Source of the DNA: Providencia rettgeri
Lineage (GTDB): Bacteria > Pseudomonadota > Gammaproteobacteria > Enterobacterales > Enterobacteriaceae
DNA length: 64,000 nt
NCBI RefSeq assembly: GCF_023205015.1
Contig: NZ_CP096259.1
Coordinates: 1 to 64,000, forward strand
Direction: 5' to 3'
The notes beneath the pieces were generated by a model, which was not told the origin of the DNA, ran no database searches, and saw only the letters and a program-made list of their open reading frames with translations. The translations under genes were made by a program, and so were the position numbers. Shown here one piece after another: positions 46,732 through 55,372 of this stretch (its first letter is position 1; the number at the start of each line of letters is the position of its first letter).

Positions 46732-47282
46732 TTAAACACCTTTCCACATAAGCGCGCTCTAGATTTAAGATAGAATAATACATCATCATATTTTTTATGA
46801 TAACCATCATTATCGACTAACCTAGTTGATATAATCGAAGGTCTGTAAATTGGAGAAATATATATTTGTTTTGAATACAAAGAAAACAGTATTTCTTTAA
46901 AAGAAAACTTATTAATTGTATTGTATGACTGACAATCATTAAACCAAAAGAAATGATTAGTATCTGTGCCAGACATGCTGTTAATAATTGCTGATTCAAT
47001 TAGCATTGTTAAACGCAAAAATGAAACATCCAACAGTGATTTTTTAAAGTTCGGGTCTTTCTTAGTATATAAAGACTGAGAATCCTCTTTATAGCTCAAT
47101 ATATATGCTGGCACTTTCAATCCACTGAAAAAATCTCTCATAATGGAAAAATCTTCAACAAAACAGGTTTTGTCAGAATTGACGACCACAAATGGATTAT
47201 TATCAACTCTTTCAGAATTACTTAATAAACTGAAAAGTACATCTGTCATTTCAGTGTTGTAGCAATTTATTTTATTGTTCAT
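46728..47282 (-). CDS. Unknown protein in the place of an FlhD-like partner
   Basis: A 184-residue soluble protein, immediately upstream of and overlapping the FlhC-like gene by four bases. SXT/IncA/C elements have setD/acaD, the FlhD-like partner, here. FlhD is about 116 residues and helical; this protein is longer and beta/aromatic-rich, and I could not match it to FlhD. It may be a divergent partner or an unrelated gene. Start ATG at 47282 overlaps the lytic transglycosylase stop. Confidence 0.55.
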   Translation of the reverse strand: MNNKINCYNTEMTDVLFSLLSNSERVDNNPFVVVNSDKTCFVEDFSIMRDFFSGLKVPAYILSYKEDSQSLYTKKDPNFKKSLLDVSFLRLTMLIESAIINSMSGTDTNHFFWFNDCQSYNTINKFSFKEILFSLYSKQIYISPIYRPSIISTRLVDNDGYHKKYDDVLFYLKSRARLCGKVFK

Positions 47283-47820
47283 TTTCTTTCAATCTTTTCC
47301 ATATGAGCAGAACTGATTCACCATATTCTTTAGCTTTGTTCTTTAACGCTGGATTTGGTGTGTGATAATTACCGATGGCTTGCGCTATATCATTTGGAGA
47401 TAGTTCAATCGCTCGACACAAGACCTTCGCTGATACCTCAATGTTCTTATCTACATCTAATAACTCAGCAGGGTCAGAAACATAATTACTACCGTTCCAA
47501 CGCCAATTAATTTGTGTAATACCGATATCAGTCAATGCTGAAACGCTTACATATTCCCGCACTTTTCGGACAGCATCATCTCGGTTCACCGGATAATAAG
47601 AGCCCATAATTGGGTTATTTAAAGCATAGCGATGGGGTGCAACAAAAGATTTATCGCCTGTTCTATGGGAGCTCTCTTTAAGAGCAATAGCATAGAGTAA
47701 AAGCGGATCGAGGTTACATTGTTTAGCGTGCTTTTCCCACGAGGTATTAGTTAAATCTACAACAGCAGCCTCGCAAATCGCAGCATTAAAAATGCTTAAA
47801 AACAGAAGAAAGCGTTTCAT
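47272..47820 (-). CDS. Lytic transglycosylase of the transfer region
   Basis: A 182-residue periplasmic enzyme with a signal peptide at residues 1-18 and an SLT domain: the catalytic Glu in A-L-K-E-S-S-H near residue 45, D-I-G-I-T-Q-I-N-W near 95, and a late N-Y-H motif. It cuts peptidoglycan to let the conjugation apparatus cross the wall. The start behind GAGGGG is used; an upstream ATG would add eight residues before the signal. First gene of the minus-strand operon; SXT also has such a gene next to setCD. Confidence 0.85.
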   Translation of the reverse strand: MKRFLLFLSIFNAAICEAAVVDLTNTSWEKHAKQCNLDPLLLYAIALKESSHRTGDKSFVAPHRYALNNPIMGSYYPVNRDDAVRKVREYVSVSALTDIGITQINWRWNGSNYVSDPAELLDVDKNIEVSAKVLCRAIELSPNDIAQAIGNYHTPNPALKNKAKEYGESVLLIWKRLKENEQ

Positions 47821-48131
47821 CCTCCCCTCACTTATTCTGAGCATATACGTATATATCAGTATAAATTATAGTAAGACATACATTAGTCGTCAACACACTA
47901 ACTACGACTAATGCAATTTATTATACATTTATTTACAGTATGCGTAAACAGAGAGAGAATGAAATTTCACACATATTCAATATGTTACATAACCAAAATA
48001 ATTATTGGCATGATACTTATAATCCAAAGAAATTAATAACATTCACATTAAGTCGAAAATAGGTGTTTTATGGCTTATGAAAGACAATTCTTTCTTCTGC
48101 ACCAAAATTGTTATCGGCACATTTTCAAAAA

Positions 48132-48168
48132 ACATTAAGTCACCAAAGGGGTTTTGGTGACTTAATGT
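48132..48168. repeat. 16-bp inverted repeat in candidate oriT
   Basis: ACATTAAGTCACCAAA (48132-48147) and its exact complement (48153-48168) enclose a 5-base loop. The left arm contains the ATTAAGTCACC core also found at 48178 and 48222. Confidence 0.9.
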
Positions 48169-48254
48169 ATCTCAGATATTAAGTCACCAAAACGGTAGTT
48201 ACGACTTAATGTAATCGGGCTATTAAGTCACCAATAGGGTAGTTACGGTATAAT
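48134..48254 (+). repeat. Three direct repeats at exactly 44-bp intervals
   Basis: The core ATTAAGTCACCAA begins at 48134, 48178 and 48222. Copies 2 and 3 also share GGTAGTTACG; copy 2 ends in GACTTAAT, forming a looser inverted repeat. A 44-bp period is about four helical turns, so a protein could bind all three on one face. Confidence 0.85.
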
Positions 48255-48306
48255 TAGTTTATGTTAAAATAACTTTTTCTGAACCTTTTCTGGAGTGCTG
48301 AAATTC

Positions 48307-48765
48307 ATGTCAGTATCATATGAAGATGCGTTATTGCTAAAGCTGGAAGCAATCCTTGCTGACTGTGAGGAAGCAATAACTGTATGCGCTGATAATGCGG
48401 TAAATCTGATCCAACAGTTTATGCAAGAAATAAATAACAAAGAGTTATTTTCCCCATACCTGCCAGTAATTCATAACGACAGGGGCTCAGTACGGATTCG
48501 ATGGGGAATGGTTGTGATGAACAAGGCAACTAAAAAAGTTGGCTCTATGCGCAATGCTCCAACCACAGGTAATGGCGATTTTGACATACGCTATTTTTCA
48601 ATTCGGTCTGATGAAGTACGCCAGCTTATTCAAAAATACGAGGATAAGTTTAAAATTATCAGGGCTGACATTAAGCAAACCAAAAATATTACTAAGTCAT
48701 TGAAAATGAGAATTACACATTTGAAAAAGGGCACAAGAAAAACGGCTATCGGTGTTACTAGCTGA
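48307..48765 (+). CDS. MobI-like oriT accessory protein
   Basis: A 152-residue soluble protein with an N-terminal helical segment (about residues 5-45), a central G-S-V-R-I-R-W strand near 64-70, then helices with a basic C-terminus (K-K-G-T-R-K). Length, the central G-x-V-R-I-x-W pattern and position next to the repeat-rich intergenic region recall MobI of SXT/IncA/C, which is needed with TraI for transfer initiation. Similarity is judged by eye. ATG at 48307 is used; TGGAG is 11 bases upstream. An in-frame GTG at 48295 overlaps that site. Confidence 0.5.
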   Translation: MSVSYEDALLLKLEAILADCEEAITVCADNAVNLIQQFMQEINNKELFSPYLPVIHNDRGSVRIRWGMVVMNKATKKVGSMRNAPTTGNGDFDIRYFSIRSDEVRQLIQKYEDKFKIIRADIKQTKNITKSLKMRITHLKKGTRKTAIGVTS

Positions 48766-49100
48766 ATTTTATGTTTTTTTTGGTTTACTGTGAGCCGTAG
48801 GCGATCTTTTAGGGGGTACTGTGAGCCGTAGGCGATCCTTTCCCTGTCTTTAAAAACAGCGTAGGGGCGATTTTGAGAGGATTTCCACATATCATCGTGG
48901 GTAAGCACTGGCATACAGGCTAGAGTGGCTCAGAATCGCTTAGACGAAGCATATATGATATTAAAAGCCACTACTTGCATCCATTCACTTTTTTCAGCCA
49001 TTTTGTGCAGTATTTTACGAATAAGTAGAGGCTTTCCCTTTGGTGAAGATAGCCAGACACAATAAGCTCTGACTATTTTTCTGTAATTTAATATTGAAAC
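48766..49100. other. Intergenic region with two 21-bp direct repeats
   Basis: No convincing gene. Two identical 21-bp copies (core GTGAGCCGTAGGCGATC) lie at 48786-48806 and 48817-48837, 31 bases apart, with a related GTAGGGGCGATTTTG at 48862. The rest is unremarkable mixed sequence. Confidence 0.6.
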
Positions 49101-49520
49101 TTAATTAATTAATCTTTTCCATATATCCATACTTGAATCTGCTGATATTTTAATTACATCCCAATTAATACCATAATTACAATCATGGTTATTTTTAAGT
49201 GACTCCAAAACATCTAAACAAAATTCCTTTTTATCATCATCATTTAAATTAAAATAGAAAACATCAAGATCAGTTTTATTAAATTCATCTAATTCTGTTT
49301 CACTATCCCAACCGGAAACAATACTTGTATGAATATCTTCAGCACACCACGTTACTGAGAAAAAGTCTTTCTCAGTAACAGTATATTCCTCAACGCCTAT
49401 ATTCGACTTACTTATTATTTTACGCGCTTCCTTTTCTGACTTTGCCTGTACATCAAATGAAGCCAGCACATAGTTATTGTTATTAAGGTTAACTTTATAC
49501 GATACATTATAGGTATTCAT
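49101..49520 (-). CDS. Hypothetical protein, 139 residues
   Basis: A small acidic soluble protein with strand-rich N-terminal half (Y-N-V-S-Y-K-V-N-L then A-K-S-E-K-E-A-R-K-I-I), similar in feel to small unknown plasmid proteins. No motif recognised. Single gene flanked by A/T-rich intergenic regions. Confidence 0.55.
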   Translation of the reverse strand: MNTYNVSYKVNLNNNNYVLASFDVQAKSEKEARKIISKSNIGVEEYTVTEKDFFSVTWCAEDIHTSIVSGWDSETELDEFNKTDLDVFYFNLNDDDKKEFCLDVLESLKNNHDCNYGINWDVIKISADSSMDIWKRLIN

Positions 49521-49843
49521 GACTCATCCTCGTTTAATTATTATTAGCTGTGTAATTAATTAGATTTGAGAATTAATACTATATTCGTATAAAGCTGAAA
49601 GCAATATATTTGTAAAAATGATAAATACAATACCATTACTTATTTAAATACAACAATTCATTATATAATTGATTACCAAATTAACAGGATTAAATTAAAC
49701 CATAATAATTCATTTTTAATTAAACAATGAAGTTTCCATTTTGACAAATATATATATTTATTGGTATTTGCTTGATATGGTATTACTTCTATTTTTTTCT
49801 CGCATAACGTATTCCATATAAAAAATTTAATTGGATTTTATTA
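49521..49843. other. A/T-rich intergenic region
   Basis: About 320 bp between divergent genes, very A/T-rich with scattered TATAAT-like sequences. It presumably holds both promoters. No repeat or RNA gene seen. Confidence 0.5.
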
Positions 49844-50659
49844 ATGAACCTTAATACCAATACTAATATCATCGAATCAATTGAGATAGACAGAGTAATT
49901 GCGATCCGAGAACATGCTATTAGCCTATATAAAGAATCACTCTCTAAAGCAGCAGAGGCAATCGAAATAATAAAAACAATCCCCAATACCAATAATCATT
50001 TTCCTCACCAATGCATAGAGGACGACTTAATTGATTTGCAATACCCTAGAAATACTAATGATGATGATGATAACAGAACACGGTTTGAAATTTGGTTAGA
50101 CAGAAAGATATGGCAAATGTTTATTGATAAATCTGGTATCAAAACAATCATGAGCAATAAACAAATAGAAAAGTTACATTACGACCTTTACGATATGAAA
50201 TCGCCTATATTTAACTATGAGAATGCATTAAGCACTTTTACAAGTTTAAGCGCTAACAAAGCTGATTCATTTAAGAATGGATTGATGGATGCGTTGCAAT
50301 CTGTTTCATGGGATTACAAGAGTAATAATCCTCGCTATCTTGGAAAAAAAATAATAATGGATGATGCGGTTTCAGTTGGTAAGTATTCAACTAGATTTAA
50401 TAAGACTGACACCGTTAACGATCTAGTTAGAATATTTTGCATCTTACAAAAAAAACCAATTCACGAATTTCAAAATAGCGTTGGGCTATATATATCAGAT
50501 AATGTACGAACTAATAATCAGAATTTTGAAACTGAATTTTTCATTGTTAAGTGGTACAAAAAAGGCACAATGCATCTATTATTTAAAAGTGAAAGTTTGA
50601 TAAACAATACTAATGATTTGATCGCAAAACTTTTCCCCTCAGCATTGCCGCCTTTGTGA
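49844..50659 (+). CDS. DUF4942 domain protein
   Basis: A 271-residue soluble protein. F-E-I-W-L-D-R-K-I-W near residue 80, followed by helices and then a region with S-W-D-Y-K-S-N-N-P near residue 155, fits the DUF4942 family found on plasmids and phages. Function of that family is unknown to me. No signal or membrane span. A hairpin follows the stop. Single-gene unit between the mobilisation and partition regions. Confidence 0.6.
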   Translation: MNLNTNTNIIESIEIDRVIAIREHAISLYKESLSKAAEAIEIIKTIPNTNNHFPHQCIEDDLIDLQYPRNTNDDDDNRTRFEIWLDRKIWQMFIDKSGIKTIMSNKQIEKLHYDLYDMKSPIFNYENALSTFTSLSANKADSFKNGLMDALQSVSWDYKSNNPRYLGKKIIMDDAVSVGKYSTRFNKTDTVNDLVRIFCILQKKPIHEFQNSVGLYISDNVRTNNQNFETEFFIVKWYKKGTMHLLFKSESLINNTNDLIAKLFPSALPPL

Positions 50660-50682
50660 AACACATTCACAGTCAAGGTATC

Positions 50683-50713
50683 GAGGTATATCTACACACA
50701 TCAGATATACCTC
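50683..50713. terminator. Hairpin after the DUF4942 gene
   Basis: GAGGTATATCT and its exact complement enclose a 9-base loop 24 bases after the stop. The T-run is poor, so termination strength is uncertain. The 240 bp between it and parM may hold the partition centromere and promoter, but I saw no clear repeats there. Confidence 0.55.
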
Positions 50714-50955
50714 AATTAATCCTCACACCGTAATAGCACACAGTGAAAGCCTCATTTAAACCTCTATTACGCATCACGTCCACATCTAAATGATATATTT
50801 TCATTTTCATTATGATTTTTGCACCCTGATATTTCTCAAATCATTCTCATATCAATCTCTTGCAACACTCAATTACCACTGTTAAAATTACACACATACT
50901 CAATTTCGCATCAAATAAATCTCAGATGCATCACATCAACAATTAGAGGCTTCAA

Positions 50956-51915
50956 ATGCGTATTTATATAGATGATGGTTCTACTAACATAAAAATGCTG
51001 TGGGAACAGGATCAGGAGGGTGAAGTTGTTAAAATTAGCCCTAATAGCTTCAAACGCGGTTGGGGTACGGCTTTTGGTACTGGCAAACCATTCAACTATA
51101 CCGTTGATAACGAGAAGTATTCATTTGATATTATTGATCCAGACAATTTGCCGACTAACAACGTAGCTTGGCAGTATAGTCCTCTTAACGCCGTTGCTGT
51201 GCAACATGCACTTCAGATTAGCGGTTTACCTCCCCAAGAGGTTGAAATCGTCGTCACTCTCCCATTGGCTGAATTTTACGACCAAGACGCGCAATATCGA
51301 ATGGATAACATCCAACGCAAAAAAGATAACTTAATGCGCGAAGTTCAAGTAAGCCGAAATGATCCTTTCAAAATCATAAAAGTTACCGTTCGTCCTGAGT
51401 CAATCCCTGCTGGTATATCTCTGTGTGATAGTTTGAAACCGCATCATTCGGTACTGATTATTGATATTGGTGGCACTACTACTGATATCTCATTGGTTTC
51501 AGGTCAAATGACATCTGTATCTCGCATCTATGGTGATCCTACTCTTGGCGTATCGTTGGTGACTAACGAAGTCAAAAGAGCGCTGGCTAACGCTTCAACT
51601 GAAACGTCCAGCTATAATGCTGATCAACTAATCATTAACCGGCAGGATGAAAGTTATTGGTTAGATAACATCAACTGTGTTGATGATATTCCGATGGTAA
51701 AAGATGCCATGAACAGCAGCATTGAACGACTCAATACTCGTGTGCTAGATGCGGTTAGTACCTTTAAAGGATACACACATGCAATGGTAATTGGTGGCGG
51801 AGCTGAACTCTCGGCTGATGCAATCAGAACGCAAATAACTATCCAGCCAGATCGTTTCTACGTGGCTAAGGAACCTCAGTTTGCTTTGGTTCGGGGTCTG
51901 AAATTATTAGGATAA
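50956..51915 (+). CDS. parM: ParM/StbA-like actin-family partition protein
   Basis: A 319-residue actin-fold ATPase. The phosphate-1 motif I-D-D-G-S-T-N-I-K is at about residues 4-12, the phosphate-2 motif I-I-D-I-G-G-T-T-T-D near 170-180 and the adenosine motif V-I-G-G-G-A near 277. Such proteins form filaments that push sister plasmids apart. Length matches ParM (320 residues). The next gene, 4 bases on, is the ParR-like adaptor. Confidence 0.92.
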   Translation: MRIYIDDGSTNIKMLWEQDQEGEVVKISPNSFKRGWGTAFGTGKPFNYTVDNEKYSFDIIDPDNLPTNNVAWQYSPLNAVAVQHALQISGLPPQEVEIVVTLPLAEFYDQDAQYRMDNIQRKKDNLMREVQVSRNDPFKIIKVTVRPESIPAGISLCDSLKPHHSVLIIDIGGTTTDISLVSGQMTSVSRIYGDPTLGVSLVTNEVKRALANASTETSSYNADQLIINRQDESYWLDNINCVDDIPMVKDAMNSSIERLNTRVLDAVSTFKGYTHAMVIGGGAELSADAIRTQITIQPDRFYVAKEPQFALVRGLKLLG

Positions 51916-51919
51916 CGTT

Positions 51920-52300
51920 ATGAAACAAGAGCGTAAAAAGATAATTCTGTATCTTCGTCCTGAACTCAGCGATGCGGATAAATTCGCAACTAAAAAGATA
52001 GAAGAATCGCCGGTTCAAACTGAAGCTGTACGAACTGCTTTACTGGCAGGGATCGCATTAGGGGAAATTGATGATAGATTGCCCTCCTTGTTGGCTTCAA
52101 TCCTATCAGACAGGACAAAGGCTGATACCTTCAAAGTAATGTTAGATTCTTTTCTAACTGTTGATGGTGACGGCACTCATGCACACAATAAAGTAAATTC
52201 GAGTCAGGCAGTACGGGGGTTATCGACTGATAAAGCAAAAATGGAGAAGGAGCCCCCAAGTCAGGCAGCACAGAATTTGAAAGGTTCATTACCGGAATGA
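51920..52300 (+). CDS. parR: ParR/StbB-like partition adaptor
   Basis: A 126-residue protein whose first 60 residues (K-K-I-I-L-Y-L-R-P-E-L then helices) fit a ribbon-helix-helix DNA-binding domain as in ParR; the C-terminal tail is flexible and polar, as expected for the ParM-binding part. It should bind the centromere near parM and repress the operon. The pairing with parM is the strongest support; the sequence itself is divergent. Confidence 0.75.
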   Translation: MKQERKKIILYLRPELSDADKFATKKIEESPVQTEAVRTALLAGIALGEIDDRLPSLLASILSDRTKADTFKVMLDSFLTVDGDGTHAHNKVNSSQAVRGLSTDKAKMEKEPPSQAAQNLKGSLPE

Positions 52301-52310
52301 TGGGTGGTGT

Positions 52311-52802
52311 ATGTCAGAGCAAGTGTATGGTGATACTTTAAAGTTCTTTGCAGATTGGCAGAAAAACGAAAAGAAACGTTCCTGTCTTAACTTTCAAAAG
52401 GTAGTTTCCAGATCTGGCGTTCCTACCATTAACATCGAGATAGCACCTCTTGAAAAGGATGGAACTGCAAGATGGGAGCAAAAACAGACTATTCAGTTAT
52501 CCTTAAAAGAAATGACTCAGCTCTCTGCATTAGTGCTTCTATCAAAGAAGTATATTGATAATTTTGAAGCTCGATATCATGGGGATAGTAGGAACAAAGG
52601 GTTGTCTGTTTTTGATAATGGTAAGTCAGGAATGATTTTCCTGATCTCTGAAGCAGGACAGACGCTAGAACACGGTATAGATCAATACCAACGTTTGGAA
52701 CTGGCGGTATTCATCGTACAGCAACTATCCGCAGCGTTAAAAACAAGCTATGCATGTACTGTTGTAACGCTCAAAAGTCTGTATTTGATCGACACTCATT
52801 AA
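52311..52802 (+). CDS. Hypothetical protein of the partition operon, 163 residues
   Basis: A soluble mixed alpha/beta protein with no motif I recognise. It follows parR by ten bases and ends at a terminator, so it is the third gene of the partition operon; a role in plasmid stability is an inference from position. Confidence 0.6.
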   Translation: MSEQVYGDTLKFFADWQKNEKKRSCLNFQKVVSRSGVPTINIEIAPLEKDGTARWEQKQTIQLSLKEMTQLSALVLLSKKYIDNFEARYHGDSRNKGLSVFDNGKSGMIFLISEAGQTLEHGIDQYQRLELAVFIVQQLSAALKTSYACTVVTLKSLYLIDTH

Positions 52803-52808
52803 CAGAGA

Positions 52809-52836
52809 AGCCTAAACATTTGTTTAGGTTTTTTTT
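52809..52836 (+). terminator. Rho-independent terminator
   Basis: CCTAAAC, ATTT loop, GTTTAGG and a long T-run end the partition operon. Confidence 0.9.
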
Positions 52837-52955
52837 AATCATAAATGAATTTACATTTTTAGCTCTGAACAGCGAGAGACATGAAAACTTGTTTTCGTGT
52901 CGGTGTCGCTGTTGAACAAACGAGCAAAGCGAGTGCGTTAGAAAGCATAAGAAAA

Positions 52956-52964
52956 TTGTCCACA
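52956..52964 (+). promoter_or_regulatory. DnaA box variant
   Basis: TTGTCCACA differs from the consensus TTATCCACA at one base and lies at the left edge of the origin region. Confidence 0.45.
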
Positions 52965-53072
52965 GTGGAGCACATCTTTGCATATTAAGATCTTTTCTTT
53001 CTTTTTAGATCTTAAAACATTAAAACCTTAGCGTCTTGGATATGTTCATAAAAATCATCTGGTTATAGTTTT

Positions 53073-53182
53073 AAAGGTCGTCACTGATGCAGTGAAAGGT
53101 CGTCACTGATGCAGTGAAAGGTCGTCACGAGTGCAGTGAAAGGTCGTCACTGGTGCAGTGAAAGGTCGTCACTGGTGCAGTG
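53073..53182 (+). repeat. Iteron cluster 1: five tandem 22-bp repeats
   Basis: Five abutting 22-bp repeats start at 53073, 53095, 53117, 53139 and 53161, each beginning AAAGGTCGTCAC and ending TGCAGTG, with a degenerate sixth from 53183. The period of 22 bp is two helical turns, as in RepA-binding iterons. Confidence 0.95.
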
Positions 53183-53291
53183 AAAGGTCGCCACTTGTAA
53201 AGCAGGTATGGCTAATTATCAATCTGAGCTCATTATTTAGCCCGAAAACTCATATCCTATTAATTAATATTAGTTTATTTCTTAATTTTGT

Positions 53292-53300
53292 TGTGGATAA
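53292..53300 (-). promoter_or_regulatory. Consensus DnaA box
   Basis: TGTGGATAA reads TTATCCACA on the minus strand, a perfect DnaA box, between the two iteron clusters. Confidence 0.8.
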
Positions 53301-53366
53301 GTACGATTTTTCTTAAATGTTTTGAGATATTCCACTACCGAAAAAGTATATTTTTGAATTGCTATA

Positions 53367-53908
53367 AAAGGTCGCCGTTGATGCAGTTAATCAATAAAAA
53401 GGTATTTTTCTGCTGGTGGCTAAAGGTCGCCACTGATGCAGTATAGATATACACCTCGAACATTATTTAATTTATATATATCAACATGTTATGCGAAAGG
53501 TCGCCGTTGATGCAGTATCCTCGAAAAAAAGGTACTTTTCTGCTGATGGTTAAAGGTCGCCGCTAATGCAGCATTGAGTGATTGAAATATGTAGAATTAA
53601 ACCTTGTATATCAGTGTGTTATATGAAAGGTCGCCGTTGATGCAGTACCCTCGAAAAAAAAGGTACTTTTCTGCTTGAGGCTAAAGGTCGCCGTTGGTGC
53701 AGTATGAATCGATATAATTATTTATAATTAACCTATATATATCAATGCGTTATATGAAAGGTCGCTGTTGATGCAGTATCCTCGAAAAAAAAGGTACTTT
53801 TCTACTGGAAGCCAAAGGTCGCCGTTGATGCAGTATAGAGTGGTATAGTGAACTACATTAACCTATTATTTATCAGCATGTTAAGCGAAAGGTCGCTACA
53901 CATGCAGT
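53367..53908 (+). repeat. Iteron cluster 2: nine spaced iterons in a 130-bp higher-order repeat
   Basis: Related iterons (AAAGGTCGC then TGCAGT) start at 53367, 53422, 53496, 53552, 53626, 53683, 53757, 53814 and 53888. Spacing alternates 55-57 and 74 bp, so pairs recur every 129-131 bp. The short gaps share an A-run followed by GGTACTTTTCT; the long gaps are A/T-rich and end in a TATATATCA-like stretch. This is a tandem array of about four composite units. Confidence 0.92.
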
Positions 53909-54132
53909 TTGTCGCAAGGAAATGTCGTTAACTAACTTGGTAATAAGTCGTTGTGGATGCATTGCTAAAGTGAGAAGTAACGTAATTATATGTTAACTAT
54001 CAAAACGTTAAGGGTTTTTACGTTTGGTGTTCAATATTCCACCAGCTACATATTATTTTAAAGGTCACTTTGCTTTTAGACAAAACAACCTTTAGAATAT
54101 ATTCCTATCATGTTTGAATTGAGTCTTTAGTG

Positions 54133-54969
54133 ATGAAAAAGAAGCAAATTAGTAACTTAACTCTCTATACTAATGTTCGTCATTCTGATGATTTCAATCT
54201 TTCCCTTGCCAGCTTACCAATACCGGCGAAAAGAGTTCTGTTTCTGATTCTCGCTCAGATTTCAGATCCACGAGCATCTGTTGATGAAGATGAAATTTGT
54301 TTTGAGGTCAAAGCTAAGGAGTATGCTGAGATTTGTGATGTGGACCTTTCAACTGCGTACAAATCCCTTCCACTCGCCGTAGATACTCTGTTGAGCTCTC
54401 ACATATATGAAGATCTAAGTGAGGAAGGTTTTAAGCGTGCTTCAAAAACCAACATTACAACCAGTGCTACATATTACTTTGACGAAGGTTACTGCAAAAT
54501 ATTCTTTAACCGGAGGGTATTTCCTTATTTCTTCGAATTATCTAAAAAATTTACAACACAAAACCTCTTTTATGTAGCCAGATTGTCGGATGCTAGTTTG
54601 GCAAATCTATATCAGCTAATTATGAAACGTTTTTCAAAACGCAATACTATTGCCGAATATAAAACGTCTTTTACAATTGGCGTTGACGAACTTAAAGACG
54701 AAATGTGGCTGTTTAATATAGATAAGAAAGGGAATAAAGAATATCTCTATCAAAGCTATAAGTATTTTGGTCAATTTTTAAAAAGACTGGCGGTTAGTTT
54801 GGGTGAACAAACCAATATCAAGGATGTTTCAATTGCGATTGAATCACGTAAAGGGCGTAAGGCATCTGTGTTACGTATATCCTACGTTGTTCACAATGAA
54901 AAAGAGGTGAGTTCTATGCCGACCGATAAGGAATTGGACGAGCTGGAAAGGCAGATAGGTTTATTATAG
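54133..54969 (+). CDS. repA: Rep_3-type replication initiator RepA
   Basis: A 278-residue protein with the double winged-helix layout of Rep_3/RepA initiators: a first domain at about residues 10-120 (L-P-I-P-A-K-R-V-L-F-L-I-L-A-Q-I and Y-A-E-I-C-D-V-D-L-S-T-A-Y-K) and a second at about 125-250 that binds iterons. It should bind the repeats directly upstream and start replication. The incompatibility group could not be named from memory. Start is the second of two adjacent start codons (GTG, ATG). Confidence 0.85.
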   Translation: MKKKQISNLTLYTNVRHSDDFNLSLASLPIPAKRVLFLILAQISDPRASVDEDEICFEVKAKEYAEICDVDLSTAYKSLPLAVDTLLSSHIYEDLSEEGFKRASKTNITTSATYYFDEGYCKIFFNRRVFPYFFELSKKFTTQNLFYVARLSDASLANLYQLIMKRFSKRNTIAEYKTSFTIGVDELKDEMWLFNIDKKGNKEYLYQSYKYFGQFLKRLAVSLGEQTNIKDVSIAIESRKGRKASVLRISYVVHNEKEVSSMPTDKELDELERQIGLL

Positions 54970-54971
54970 TA

Positions 54972-55199
54972 ATGATGTATAAAAACAACAGGTTAAAAGA
55001 GAAAATAACTCAGTTCGCTTTGCAAAACCAGAATTATAAAAAAAATGCTATGTTGAACCATATTCAGGATGATTTATTCGAAATGAAATCTTCCGGTATG
55101 TCTTGGAATGCGATCATGGATGTATTACCGGCTTACGGTTTGATGGTCAGTGATACGTGTTTCAGAACCTTTTTGAAGAAAGTCAGAGAACAAGGATGA
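54972..55199 (+). CDS. Small helical protein next to repA
   Basis: A 75-residue helical protein starting two bases after repA. The centre, with S-G-M-S-W-N-A-I-M-D-V-L, looks like a short helix-turn-helix of the type seen in small plasmid replication or mobilisation accessories. Function unknown. Probably co-transcribed with repA. Confidence 0.55.
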   Translation: MMYKNNRLKEKITQFALQNQNYKKNAMLNHIQDDLFEMKSSGMSWNAIMDVLPAYGLMVSDTCFRTFLKKVREQG

Positions 55200-55203
55200 T
55201 TGC

Positions 55204-55372
55204 ATGATCGGTCACATTTCATTTTGTAAAAGTCACTATGAAATATGCCAACATACAAAAGAGGGTGTAGTTACATGGGCGTTCCACCCTGAACAGCCGC
55301 GCCTAGAGAAAAGGGGGAGAAAAAGAGAGAAAAAGAGAGAAAAAAGCGCGAGTCAGGGGCGCAGATGTGTAA
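55204..55372 (+). pseudogene. Basic-tailed small protein truncated by the transposon
   Basis: About 56 native codons follow the previous gene by four bases; the C-terminal part is rich in Arg/Lys. The frame then runs into the Tn21-group inverted repeat at 55373 and would end inside the transposon at 55437. The original C-terminus is not in the window. Confidence 0.45.

Larger units (their letters stand above)
47821..48306. other. Candidate oriT region
   Basis: This 486-bp stretch holds no gene. Its right half carries three 44-bp-spaced repeats and a 16-bp inverted repeat (listed separately), directly before a MobI-like gene. In SXT/R391 and IncA/C elements oriT lies immediately upstream of mobI. 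The left half is A/T-rich and probably holds the promoter of the minus-strand lytic transglycosylase operon. The nick site cannot be placed by eye. Confidence 0.5.
52803..54132. other. Iteron-type replication origin region
   Basis: A 1.3-kb non-coding stretch directly upstream of repA. It holds two iteron clusters, a consensus DnaA box and a variant one, and A/T-rich segments suitable for strand opening. The last 130 bp hold the repA promoter region, including an AAAGGTC half-iteron at 54060 facing an AACCTTT at 54089, which would suit RepA autoregulation. Confidence 0.85.

Noticed and set aside
53073..53908. CRISPR-like repeat array
   Set aside because: Repeats are 22-bp iterons either abutting or with repeated spacers; no unique spacers of constant length and no cas genes.
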